From: Syngnathus acus
Lineage: Eukaryota; Chordata; Actinopteri; Syngnathiformes; Syngnathidae
Length of the DNA: 64,000 nucleotides
NCBI RefSeq assembly: GCF_901709675.1
Contig: NC_051096.1
Location: forward strand, 8,273,001-8,337,000
Direction of reading: 5' to 3'
Made by a program: the position numbers and the translations under genes. The first letter of the stretch is position 1; each line of letters begins with the position of its first letter. Positions 23,301 to 34,000 of the stretch are shown here, one piece after another. Below the pieces are notes generated by a model. It did no database searches and had not been told where the DNA came from. It saw only the letters and a program-made list of their open reading frames with translations.

Positions 23301-26153
23301 GCTGCAGGGCATTGAAAATGAGATATTTGGCTGTACACCAAATGAGAGTCCACTACTACTATCAGCAGCTTCTTGAGTAAGTCTTGATTTTTTTTTTTTT
23401 GCTCTGCTAGCTTCTGGTTGTATGCTCCAAACAAATTGTGTTGCCTTTCTGCACTTATTCCAATGTTTGCGTCACAGCGAGTTAGTGTGGGCACCACTCG
23501 ACATGCCCACACTGGTGATGGAAAATGTCCACAACCCACCTGATAGAATCTTCTGGAAAGCTGTTGTCTTACTGCCCAGTGAGCACGAGAGTGTCGCCAG
23601 CCTGGCAGACAGGTGAGCCGCTGGTAGTGACAATAACTTTGGCGGGATTTACACATCATTTCCTGTCCAGGATTCTGTCTGATTGGCTCGAAATGAAGCT
23701 TGCTGGCAGCCAGCAAGCTTCAAAGATGATGGAGGAACAGCGGGATGGAACTCTGCAGACCCTCCACCTGTCCAACACAATCAGGGAGAAGGGACATGGT
23801 ACCCATGAAGTCCATGTCAGCATCAAGGTCAGTCTATTTGAGATGTGTTACATTGATTCTCGTGCTGTAGACGGACGGGGTGGTGTGTGTGTGACCTTTT
23901 CTTCCAAATGGATGTGACCCCTCCTGATCGTCTTCCAGGTGTCCAGAGGTCCGTTGTCTGAAGACGGTTTATCTCAAATGGAGGAGTGCTGCGAGCTGCA
24001 AGGGACAGGAGCACTGATCATGTTGCTCCCGGCGCTGACCTTCTCGGAGGACGATCGTAACGAGCAGGACGTACCTCTGCTCTCGGCCTTGCTTCAGCTC
24101 AAACAGTTGCAGCAAGCCAGCAGCTGGCACTGCCCGCTGCCTCTTGTCGTTCTGGTGCCGGGCCCTGATCGCATCACCTGCAACACTGGCAAACTTGAAG
24201 AAGGTGATTGTAAAAGCTGCATTGTGGTACCAATGTTGGACTTGAACCCATCTTTGTCCTTCCAGAACTGATGCTGCCTATGCTAGTAAAGGATGGCCTC
24301 ATATCAGAATATATGTTGTCGTTCATCCCAGAAAGCACAAATGATATGCAAGGATCCAAAGAGGTAAGTCAGAAGTGTTGACTACTTACTGGAGGCGTTT
24401 TATGTCTTTTCCTGAACACTTCTTCTCCGCTGCTGTGTTTGTAGCTCAGCTGCGCTCTGCGTTGGCTTGTGCCCCGTGCACCTGCACCTATCCCACTTTG
24501 CTGCCGCACCCTGGTGCAAGTCGTGGAGGCCAACTTGAGTCAGGAGTTCAGCGGTCGGGTTTCTGCTCACTGCCAGCAACGTGCCGCTGCCGGCCTCCCG
24601 CCGCAGGATCCCGCTCCCGTCATCCAGCTATACAACGCCGTCATAAGCCACGTTGCCGCCGCGGTGTCGTCGGAGGAGCTCTCCAAGATCTCGTGGCCGC
24701 CGGGAGAGTTCTGTAACCCTGATAACGGCCAGTTTGTTCCAAATCTGGGCTGGAACTCTGGCTCACACCTGGCCTGGTTGCGTCAAGCCGTCCTCAACTT
24801 GCAGCTCCCGCAATGGAGGCAACAACTTTCAAACTCAGGTTCGTGTGCATGTGAACAACAGTGCAGTTGGAAAGTGGTACATTTCATTGAACCGAAAGTC
24901 TTTGATGAGCTCGATTCATTCTTTGTTTTTCCTCTAGACACTTGGTCCGAGCTGTGCTCCTCCATCTATCGCTACGCTGATCAGATCCAAGCGACGCATG
25001 GCAGTCAGCCCCTCATCATGTCACGTCTGGAAAATCTCCTGGAGCGGGTCAGAATCAAAAGCCAGCGCAGGAGAACCTCTGCTTCTAAGCAGAGCTTCAA
25101 CTTTTGGGATGGGACACACGACGCAGATCCAGCCTGTAGTCAGATCCCTTGGGTTGACGTGCTGGTCATCTGCATTGACCACAAACTGAAAGACTGGCAG
25201 CTTCCTGAACCTGTCTGTGAAGGTTGGACTTGTCTTTGTTTAAACCCTAATGATTGATATGTGATGATAATTTCGAGTTGATGTATCTATCTTAAGACGC
25301 TATCACAGAAGATGGGGAAATCCTGGTTTACTATCTGAGGGAGTCATTAAAGGGCTTCCAGCCACCCGAGGAATGGATCGACTCGGTCGGAATGACGCAC
25401 AGGGAAAGCCGGCGAGATGACAAAGGGTACAAAAGTTCTCCAAAGCCACAAGATGGTTCTACGCAGCGGTGATGCTTTTCGATTTGGCTGCAACTGTCTC
25501 ACTGACTCCCTCTTTAAAGGACAAGTTCAGCTACCACCTGTACTACACCCAACCACCTGACAGTTAGGCATCGATTGTTCCCGAGCGTGCCGGAAGCCCC
25601 TCTGGACATCTCGCACACCCCCACAGCATTCGAGGCGCTTACCCACAAGGTGTTCCAGACGTTGGAGGAAGAGAAGACTGAAAGCAGAAGGTACTTACTG
25701 CTCCTGTTTCAACGCATATATCGCTTGTTAATCACGTCTTCTCCCAATACCTGTCTGCAGGAGCACGCAACAGCTCCAGCGTTGGCTAGAGGGTGGTGAC
25801 TGTGTGGACGACTGGGCCACGCCACTCCTCATTCCATCTTCCATCCTGCTCTCCATGCCTGCTTTTGTAAAGCGCGACTCCTCGGCCAAGCCTTTAGATG
25901 CTCTTTTCACCAAGGTTTGGCATCTTCGTCCCATACGACAGACACCTGCGCATCTGGACCCTCACTAAGAATCACCTGTTTCCAGGAAGCACAGAGTCTC
26001 GAGCCAGTGCCGAAAGACAAGTGGTCCCAGAGGAGTCGTTTGTCGCTGACTGAGCGACTGAGAGAGCTTGAGCAGCAGATTGAAGCAAGCCAAAGGGAAG
26101 AATCGCTCTGCAAACTGAAACTGAGTGCAATGATGAGCATCGTTGAAGACTGA
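17356..26153 (+). CDS. mcm3ap: Germinal-centre associated nuclear protein (MCM3AP / GANP)
   Basis: Scaffold of the TREX-2 complex that couples transcription to mRNA export at the nuclear pore. 28 coding exons, 6231 bp, 2076 residues (human about 1980): 17356-18856, 18970-19226, 19327-19408, 19498-19612, 19673-19851, 20020-20159, 20279-20476, 20549-20817, 20878-21040, 21182-21339, 21485-21705, 21786-22009, 22114-22214, 22340-22471, 22596-22709, 22813-22965, 23042-23239, 23308-23376, 23478-23612, 23671-23827, 23939-24203, 24266-24363, 24445-24838, 24938-25222, 25297-25426, 25520-25690, 25761-25914, 25986-26153. Residues 1-500 carry nucleoporin-like FG repeats; about 530-610 an RRM; about 720-1010 the Sac3 domain with [17 protein letters not shown] Glu/Arg-rich helical part and the GANP acetyltransferase-like region follow, then a C-terminal coiled coil. 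The start [10 protein letters not shown] matches the family; the frame upstream has no ATG. Confidence 0.97.
19925..19980 (+). repeat. Retroposon-tail-like fragment in an mcm3ap intron
   Basis: TCTTTGTGTGTCTTGGCATG followed by GACAATAAAGC and GACTTTGACT. The same ordered motifs recur at 32437-32490, so this is a dispersed family. It resembles the 3' tail of fish non-LTR retroposons as I recall them. Confidence 0.5.
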
Positions 26154-26264
26154 GCAAAGTTTTGAAGCTTTTCTATTCTTAATGTATACAGCGACTTATG
26201 CCATGTGACTTGTGCATGGAAAAGTCCATCTGGTGAATGCTTCCATTGAGGCCTTTAGTTATTG

Positions 26265-26270
26265 AATAAA
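26265..26270 (+). terminator. mcm3ap: mcm3ap poly(A) signal
   Basis: AATAAA lies 112 bp after the mcm3ap stop codon, in an A/T-rich context, facing the convergent Tudor gene. Confidence 0.7.
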
Positions 26271-26444
26271 TAGTCAATGAAACAATAGTTTACGTACTTC
26301 ATTTCAGACAGCGAAGCAATTTGATTGGATCTACAGTCTGTGGATTTGCTGCAAATCAGACGACGTTGCCCGTCATTTTCGAATCATGTTTTTCAGCTGC
26401 CGCTTGTTGCACTTCATCTAACAAATGAGGGACGTCAAGAAAAC

Positions 26445-26450
26445 TTTATT
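26445..26450 (-). terminator. Poly(A) signal of the first SETDB1-like Tudor gene
   Basis: TTTATT on top reads AATAAA on the minus strand, about 314 bp after the stop codon at 26764. It puts the 3' ends of two convergent genes within roughly 150-200 bp of each other. Confidence 0.6.
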
Positions 26451-26763
26451 CCGAAAATACTATGCAACAATACAAATGGTAACAATAACGGCACATCGCT
26501 CATAGGAAACATGAGAACTATTAGGTTACTGAAATGAATTGGGACGTAAAAATGATTGGAGTATTGATTTTTTTTCAATTCACGAATAAGGGTGGGTGCC
26601 AGCCAGCCAAACTAGGACGAAGCAGCAAACTACATTGACACGTATCATATGGTCCTTTCCATCTTACAATCAAGCAGAAGTCGATTTCCTTTGGCCCGTT
26701 TGGTGAAGGCAACTGCTTGTCACAGGCAGGACACGCGTGCCTTTCATTGTCCAGCGACATGAA

Positions 26764-29258
26764 TTAAGAGTCCGTATGCAACTGGTTCATTGTAGCCATG
26801 ATTTCCAGGCGCCACGAGCCCCTGTAGATCCATTCCTCACGTAGACTTTCCTAAAGATGACAGTGTTTCCTCAAATGGATGGACAAATAACCCTATTCTT
26901 GACTGCGCCAATCCTATCTGAGCGAGCGTACTTTCAAACGTGCATTGAGCGGCATACTGACCACAAAGCGGATCTGCATCAGGCTACAGTCGAGCGACTC
27001 AACCACACAGCTCTCCTGAACTCCACTGAGCTCCACGTTCAGGCTTTGTCCACACTTGACCTGGGCAAGGGGAGGGTTAGGCCAGACCTTGATGTATTCC
27101 TTCACAAATTCCCTGTGGTAAGTGTCACTGATGTCTTCCAAAGGGTCCTCCACTGTGATGGACGGGAAAGCAATAGAGCACAATGAAATCAAAGACCGAA
27201 AGTCCGGCTCCATTTTTAAAAGGTGCACATGACCCAATAATATTGTCTCGAATAGAAACGCATGGAAAGAAAGCGTCGAAATAGGAACGGTGCATCGAAA
27301 GATGCCCAAACCTACGTGGTCTGTACACCAGATGAAGATGAGGTATGCCCACATACAGCGCCGTTTGATCGTCAGCAAAGGCCAGAAACCTAAACAACAG
27401 AGGAATCAAACGGATCCGACTTTTGTCGCTACGCGACACGCGTCGGAGATACCTCTGACGGTTGTTTCTGATGGGAAACTCGGCCAAAATGCCGGAGCAG
27501 AGGGGGCCCTTGCACGTGGAGCCGATCACCACTCGGGCGCCGACGTACAAGTAGTCCAACTTGGGTGCGTTTCTGAAAGCGAGGTGGTGCGCCGAGACGA
27601 GGCGCTTGGTCTTGTCGTAAAACTGGACCATATATTTGACCTTATCATCAGCTAAGGGAAAAATGAAGAACATTTAAGAACAGCCTAGCTCCAGCCTTTT
27701 TCATTTTGGAAGTCGGGTGACAAAAAAAGAAAAATCTTTCCCCCTTCTTTTTTCCCTGACAGTGCAACGAGCAGATTTGAGGTCAACGGTTAACTCCTTA
27801 ATCATACAAGAATGCAGATTTTTCTTTACCGACTTGGATCATTTTCATCACTTTCCCACGCTGCCAGCACATTTTCGACTTCTTGGCCAACACTTTCATT
27901 CCGACTTTAACCTCGGCTTGTGGCACTCGTGCGGGCACCTTACAAGAACGCCCGCCGGCCAAGGAGCTTGATGATATGCACACCACACTTTGAACTGTAA
28001 GCAGAAGGGACATTTCAAGTGGATGACATGCAACAAAGCATTCTGGTGAGAACAGTACCTTGGGGAGATGGCTGGACATCATCTTTCTCTTCTTTTCCAT
28101 CATCTGGTCCAGTTGCCTTTGTCTTGCCCACGGAGTTACTTCCACTTGAGTTGCTTTTGCACTTTGTGTTCTTTTCAATGGTCTCACTTGTGCTTGCAGT
28201 GCTCCCTAGGCTGCTCTCACTTGAGGAGTTTGGTGTATCCGGGGTCTTAGCGTTGCCGCCGGTGTCATTTGTTTGACGTGATGTTTTTGCATCCTTCTTC
28301 TTTTGGTCCACCGATGGTTTTCTAGGAGATGTATTCATAGGCCATTTAATTTTCATACGTGGCCTTTTGTTCGGTGACGGCTCCTCTACAAATACGGAAT
28401 CGCTTGCACTGTTATCAAACTGGGCTGAAACAAAATCGGAGTTGTATGTGTCAGACTTGGATGGAACGGGACTTGAGTGTTTACTGTCACTATGGTGATT
28501 TTTGATACGTCGCCTTTTCGGTGACGGCTCCTCTACAAATACGGAATCGCTTGCACTGTTCTCAAACTCGGGTGAACCAAAATCGGAGTCGTGCGTGTCA
28601 GACTTGGATGGAACGGGACTTGAGTGTTTACTGTCACGATGGTGATTGGCAGGATTTTCCCCAGGTATACCCCGTATTTGGCTTTTGCTCAAGACTTTTG
28701 TTGCCTCTCTAGTTAAAGTGACTTGGCTGTCAATGTCACTCAAGTAGTTGTTCGGTATAGGGCTGTCACTTCTTGGAGTATTGCAAACATCTATCTCAGA
28801 CGCATATGACGGTGAACGGGAGATTCCTGCAAAGCCAAAGAAAGAACACACAGGAATTGTAAACTCAGCTCACTTGACGGATATTTGGGCTTTGAACAAA
28901 TTCAAAATGTACCATCGCTTATTTCGATGACATCGTCATCAGAATCGGTGTCTGTGTATTTCCATCCCAGAAAGGCATAGAGTTCCTTCACAACGGCTTC
29001 ATATGCTGTCGCAGAGCTGCTAGAAAATAACGGGGGTTATACCTTCTGTCAAAGTCAAGATTTTTTCGAAATGTTATATTCTACTCACTTGCTGAGTTCC
29101 AGGAGTCGGTCACGCTGTTTCTTGCACTTTTCTAGTTGGGACTTCATCGCATTACATTGCTCCAGTAGATCAGGAGGGGTCACATCCATTTTTGGCACGG
29201 ACTCCGAAATCGAACTTTGGAGCTCTTCATGCGTCATGGCCAAATCATTCCTATCCAT
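26764..29258 (-). CDS. SETDB1-derived Tudor-domain protein lacking MBD/SET, copy A
   Basis: Probable chromatin reader derived from the H3K9 methyltransferase SETDB1. Eight coding exons: 29258-29089, 29019-28913, 28826-28059, 27994-27830, 27651-27453, 27389-27316, 27152-26962, 26850-26764. They total 1761 bp, 586 residues against about 1290 for full SETDB1. Residues 1-95 resemble the SETDB1 N-terminal coiled region (ELYAFLGWKYTDTDSDDDVI). Residues 95-350 are Ser/Asp-rich with an in-frame duplication. The rest is the Tudor region: VKYMVQFYDKTKRLVSAHHL, YLYVGARVVIG, LEDISDTYHREFVKEYI and EEWIYRGSWRLE. The last exon ends in TAA soon after, with a poly(A) signal beyond. No MBD, pre-SET or SET exon exists between it and mcm3ap. 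A 5'UTR donor is likely at 29579. Its role is inferred from the family. Confidence 0.85.
28354..28647 (-). repeat. In-frame tandem duplication of 49 codons within copy A
   Basis: Two adjacent 147-bp copies, 28647-28501 and 28500-28354, encode similar 49-residue stretches. Each has DSKHSSPVPSKSDT, then NSASDSVFVEEPSP and a basic end (KRRRIK or KRPRMK). The shared DNA shows the duplication is recent. The motif is Ser-rich with acidic and basic patches; no function is known to me. Confidence 0.9.
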
Positions 29259-30554
29259 TATCACTGAAAACGATGCATTGTGGTTATGGATAGTAAAAAA
29301 AACAAAAAGAAGAAAACAATAGGAGACGTATGTATGAGCCTAACGATTTGTGGCACAAAAGTTTAGGGGTGGAATCGGACATAGAATTCGTTATCATGAA
29401 CTACTGAAATATGACTTTATACTTGTGGTTAATCCGAATGACTTTCAATTTAATGCACTCAGCAAGCGTGATAGTTTGGCTTTTATTTGCGTTCTGGTCA
29501 TAGTGACCTTAATATCAGCATCATGAAACAAAACAAGGGGAGCAAAAAAATGCGGAAACTTCTTCAGCTCTCAACTCACCTTAAAATGGCGCTCGGTAGA
29601 CGGGTCCAATTAAGCAAGTCATTTATCGCATGAATACGTTGTCCGGGTATGGTACTTTACCGATAAAGTTAACGGCAATACCGTTGTCAATTTTAACCAC
29701 GACAAAAGAAGCCTCTTAGAACACGTTTTTCCCCCCAAACTCTAAACTGTGACGGAAGGAGTCTTCGTCTTCTTCGTTCATCATTGAAACCGTTGCTGCC
29801 CTCCCATGGTCATAAGGACGAATAACATGTATTTTGAAGGAAGAAGCTATACTACTAGTACTTATATTTGAATCTTCTGTATCGCTACTTCAACTTTTCT
29901 TTCCAGAAAGAACATTTCTACAACAGTAAAATTCTTTTTATTGTAAATGCTGCAGCATGCATTAAAATATTCATGGTAATGTTGGAGAAAGAAACAAGAA
30001 CTATGTACAATTCCAATTTGTATGTTTTTTGCACTTGTTTTTTTTTTTTTTTTTAATGTAGCAATTAAAAATGACATAAAATAAACAAAAACAGTGTCTG
30101 AGCAGAGGTCATATTTCATCAACGGGTCATTTGTAAGCCAAGGTTTCACTGTATAACATTTTATCAAGAGAAAAATGCACACGATTCTTATAATGATCAA
30201 CAGAGAACATACTGAACTGTACTTAAAAGTTAACATTTTTGAAGATATACTAACCTCTAGTGTTGCATTAAAACGACTGCCGTTTGTCATCTAAACACCG
30301 CTGTTTGCGAATGACTATATACAAAATGTACACTTTTCAGGAAAAAACGTAACACTAAACACCGGAGGAAAAAAACAAGCTGTTTTTAATTGTTTGTATC
30401 GTAAATTGAAATAAAAGGAATCCGCCCAAGAATGACCACACTCCTTTGTACGATTCACTCAAGAGAACTCTAACTAAAAGCTATCTTAAAAAGTCAGCCT
30501 TTCTGGAGAAAGGTGAAGTCTTATTAAAATGATGGACTTGTAACTGGAGTCGCA
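29259..30554. other. Spacer between the two Tudor genes
   Basis: Holds the likely copy A 5'UTR exon (donor at 29579, GTGAGT) and promoter, and the copy B 3'UTR. A TTTATT hexamer at 29937-29942 could be the copy B poly(A) signal. The open frame at 29862-30290 is A/T-rich and unsupported. Confidence 0.4.
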
Positions 30555-32688
30555 TTACTGTTGAGCCGCCTCAGCTTCTCTTCTCCTCATTTCCAAAAAC
30601 CTCGGCATATGCGACAGCCGTATGGAGCCTCGATGTATCCATTCTTTGTGCTGATTACACTGAGGAAATGACAACATTTCACCGCAGCGTCAATGGGACA
30701 ACGGAGATGACGAGAATTAAGATATGAAGAGAAGGACAAAGGTGGCACCAACCTCGGAAACTGCCATTATCAAGCTGGAGTCCACCATCTCTACCTTGCA
30801 CCTCTGCAGGGTTCCGTTAAACTCCACCGAGGCGTTCTGGCCAGGCTTGTATTGGGTTAAATGAGGGTACGGCCAGTCCCTTAGGTACTGCCTCATAAAA
30901 CGCTGGTGAGCTTCGTCTTGAATGTCCTCTGTGGGGTCTGGTACTGATGGGTGACAAAAACAATATTGTAAGTATTCAAGTTAAGACCATGATAGAATTC
31001 AATTCAATCAAATCCTGTATATTTTCACAATTCAAAAAAAAAGTCCAAAAAAGGGGTAAACATGTCAAACTTACATGGTCTGCACACGAGGTAAAATAAG
31101 GTTAAGCCAACATAGATGGGTCTGTGGTTATCCAGGAACACCAAAAACCTAAAAATGGATACAAAGCTTTATTGACTTGGGGAAAAAAAATGTCACAGCA
31201 TAGTCAATGTTTCTATTGAAACTGCATTTTTTCAGAATCACACCTCTCACAACGGTTCACTTTCCGATACATTCTCATTTTCAAGCACCCACCTCAGGCG
31301 GTTCTTTCTGGTAGGGAGCTCCGCCAAGATACCAGCTCGGAACTGAGTGGTATCCTCCTGACAGTTGACGACCACACGAGCGCCGACATACACCTGCTCC
31401 AGCCTCGGCGTGACCTCAAAAGCAATGTGGTGTCCTGAGACTAGGCTCCTTCCCTTTTCTTCAAACATAATCTTGTACTTCAGCCGGCCATCTTCTACAA
31501 TGACAATTCAGACGTAAACAAAAGACCACCCGCAAGTCGTTCAGGCTCGACTCGACATGTCATCATCGCCTTCCAAAAATAAATGCTAAATTCTTCCCAC
31601 CTTTGGTAACAACCTCCACAATCTGCCCCCGTTGCCACTTCAAGTTCTTCTTCCTGGCCAGTACGGTCGACCCGACGGTGACTTCCTCCTCAGGGAGATC
31701 AGGGCGGATTTTTGTTGCTTCTTGAGGCACATAGGCAAACGCTGAAGAATCAATTATGGGTGTGTGATCTGTGCAAATAGATGTTAGAACAAAAAGGGAA
31801 TTTAGTGCTCCAAGTAATGCCTAGACCTGGCAGGTCGGTGCGGGTACTTACTAATATTGTTGACTTTTTGTTTTTTTTTAGCCTTCGATTTCTTGGCCGA
31901 CGCATTATCGGAATCGCTGGATTCGTCATCCTGCTCCAAATCCGAATCGGAACTGCTTTGAGATTCATCCTCGCTGTAAAACTGCGAAGGCGTCGGCGGT
32001 CGAAGAGCACTGATCTTGTGATCGGGAAGCCGAACCAAAGATACCTCCACCCTTTTCAATAATCCATTTTCCAAACATGTCCTTTTGCATGAATAGCCAC
32101 TAGTGGACGGACCAGACTCACATTCAGGCAAGTTTTCTAAAACAAAAAGAATCAAAAGAAGAATGAATATACAACACGACAACAAACCTGAATATTGATA
32201 GAGATTTCAGCGTAGCGTCCTGTTCTTTGCGCTGTGCTTACTGTCTGCTGTATGCATGCTGGCTCAGTTTTGCTCCTATTTATTGGGTTATTGGTTTATT
32301 ATTTATTCATCGCTCATTTTATTTATATTGTTATTTTTTGTGTATTATTTATTGTTTGTGCCTTCTTGTTTTTATTTTGTGTCGTCTACTTGTATGTCTC
32401 GTCACCGTGGGATAGAGGAAACGGAATTTCGGTTTCTTTGTGTGTCTTGACATATGAAGGGATCGACAATAAAGCTGACTTTGACTTTGAGAAGTCAATT
32501 CGAGTCATTCAAAGTAAAACATTCATTTATCTTTGCTTCTTCTCCTGACGAATGTCGCTGAAATGGTTTGTCCGCAGTGAGTGCTATAAAGCCACCCATT
32601 ACTTACCAAACTCAAATCGTCCCCTCTTTGCACTAGTTTCTTCGGACTGTAACATTGTTACCTCCAACTGATCACCCAGCTCCATCAT
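30555..32688 (-). CDS. SETDB1-derived Tudor-domain protein lacking MBD/SET, copy B
   Basis: Second member of the tandem pair, same strand, 1.3 kb upstream of copy A. Seven coding exons: 32688-32607, 32136-31852, 31741-31601, 31494-31293, 31148-31075, 30943-30753, 30659-30555. They total 1080 bp, 359 residues. After a short N-terminus and an acidic Ser/Asp stretch (residues about 95-120) comes the Tudor region: TVLARKKNLKWQRGQIVEVV, KYKIMFEEKGRSLVSGHHIA, YVGARVVVNC, PTEDIQDEAHQRFMRQYL and KEWIHRGSIRL. It stops within about 20 residues of that last motif, as copy A does. Exon lengths in the Tudor part match copy A closely (202/199, 74/74 and 191/191 bp). No MBD or SET exon follows. A 5'UTR donor is likely at 33074. 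It is a duplicate of copy A or the reverse. Confidence 0.83.
32437..32490 (+). repeat. Retroposon-tail-like fragment in a copy B intron
   Basis: CTTTGTGTGTCTTGACATAT followed by GACAATAAAGCTGACTTTG, matching the fragment at 19925-19980. The T-rich stretch before it (about 32225-32400) may belong to the same insertion. Confidence 0.5.
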
Positions 32689-33231
32689 TTTCACTAACAC
32701 ACAAAAGCAATCAGTGAGTAAGAAAAGAAAACATTTCGGGTATAATATTGAAAACGGACAAGGCAGAAATGATTTCTACAAAAAAAAAAAAATCAAGCAT
32801 TGCTTATGAATTTAAATCTAAGTGTTTCTTTTCAGAAAACCAAATTCATGATACTGGATTGGACAAAAATGATGTAGCCACCTTGTAGGCTAATCACTGC
32901 AATTCAACAACTTTTACAGCACATTATTACCTCTTATTACTCAATGAAGCTGTAATTAAGCATATGATTGAAATGTATATATTCGAATTGATTGACAGAG
33001 TCCAAGCTTAACTGATCAAACATGACAAGTACAAAGCGACGCATTTAGCAATGCAGGAGATGTGATTAGCTTACCCGATTTAACGAAACCTCCGCCTTTT
33101 TCGGGACTGTGATTTTGGAGCACTAAGAGCATGAAGAGCTCCTTAAAGCCAAGATCAAAGCGTTATCGCCTTGACAACCAATGATTAATATAAGATTCTG
33201 TTTACCAAAGCGCGCTCGCTACTAGTCGTGG

Positions 33232-33294
33232 CCTTCTTCTTCTTCTTCTTCTTCCAAATATTTTCTTCTTCTTCGCTTTCTTCTTCTTTGCATG
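33232..33294. repeat. Imperfect (CTT)n microsatellite
   Basis: Two CTT runs with interruptions, between the Tudor copy B 5' end and the cortexin gene. Confidence 0.85.
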
Positions 33295-33512
33295 AATCGT
33301 TTGACGTTTGTCAAACGGCAAAATGGTACAATGCCGCCCTCTGCTGGACAGGGGTGTGTATGTTGTTAATGTCTGTCATTTGGCATGTGAAGTGCTTTGA
33401 CAGCTAGTAGTACATAACTCAATATGATTTAACTATCGGTATTTTTTCGGAACCATATTTGAGGTCAGGTCTGCAGTATCTTCACATCTACCATGGCGAA
33501 CGGTCAAAGTCT

Positions 33513-33698
33513 TCAGGTAATCTGCTCCTCCTGGTAGGTGGAGGTGGAGATGGAACCGTAGGGGTCCACCACCATCTGGGCACAGCGCACCACCGTCACC
33601 AGCAGGAAGAAGCACAAGAGGAAGAGGAAGAAGAGCGCAAAACCCAGATCCACATCCACCTCCAACAGGGGGGGCGCAGGATGCGTCCCGTGGTCCAT
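33513..33698 (-). CDS. Cortexin domain-containing protein (CTXND1/CTXND2-like)
   Basis: A 61-residue single-pass membrane protein in one coding exon. A short extracellular or lumenal start (MDHGTHPAPP) is followed by VDVDLGFALFFLF, a hydrophobic segment to about residue 37, then VVRCAQMVVDPYGSISTST and an acidic tail. The VDVD-G, RC and DPY...ST pattern is the cortexin signature shared with CTXND1, CTXND2 and the neuronal cortexins. Function of the family is poorly known. Position beside SETDB1-derived and cers2 genes favours CTXND2, while the sequence as I recall it looks at least as close to CTXND1. Upstream, a splice acceptor near 33750 and a donor at 33999 suggest one 5'UTR exon. Small size makes it easy to miss. 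Confidence 0.75.
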   Translation of the reverse strand: MDHGTHPAPPLLEVDVDLGFALFFLFLLCFFLLVTVVRCAQMVVDPYGSISTSTYQEEQIT

Positions 33699-34000
33699 GG
33701 GGCCGATGAAACGGATTCCTCCCAGTGTCAACTCAAACGTATGCCAAGGAGACACTGATGATCGAGACAAAGATGAAGTGTAGCAATGGAAAATTCTCGA
33801 TTGCAGTATTTGAACAGTTTGTATTTGTCTTCCTTCTGCTACTTTGTCACACACGTCTAATCTTAGTGCATGCATTCTATTTGGAAGGGTACAACCAATG
33901 GGGTACTTTTGACACTCGATGGATACAACATTCAAGCGTCACAGACATCACTACATTTGAAGTAGGTATTCAACCAAAAGAAAAAGAGATCAAACTTACC

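Noticed and set aside
29862-30290. 142-codon minus-strand ORF between the two Tudor genes
   Set aside because: A/T-rich, Phe/Ile/Lys-biased translation in a 3'UTR/intergenic stretch, with no motif or splice support.
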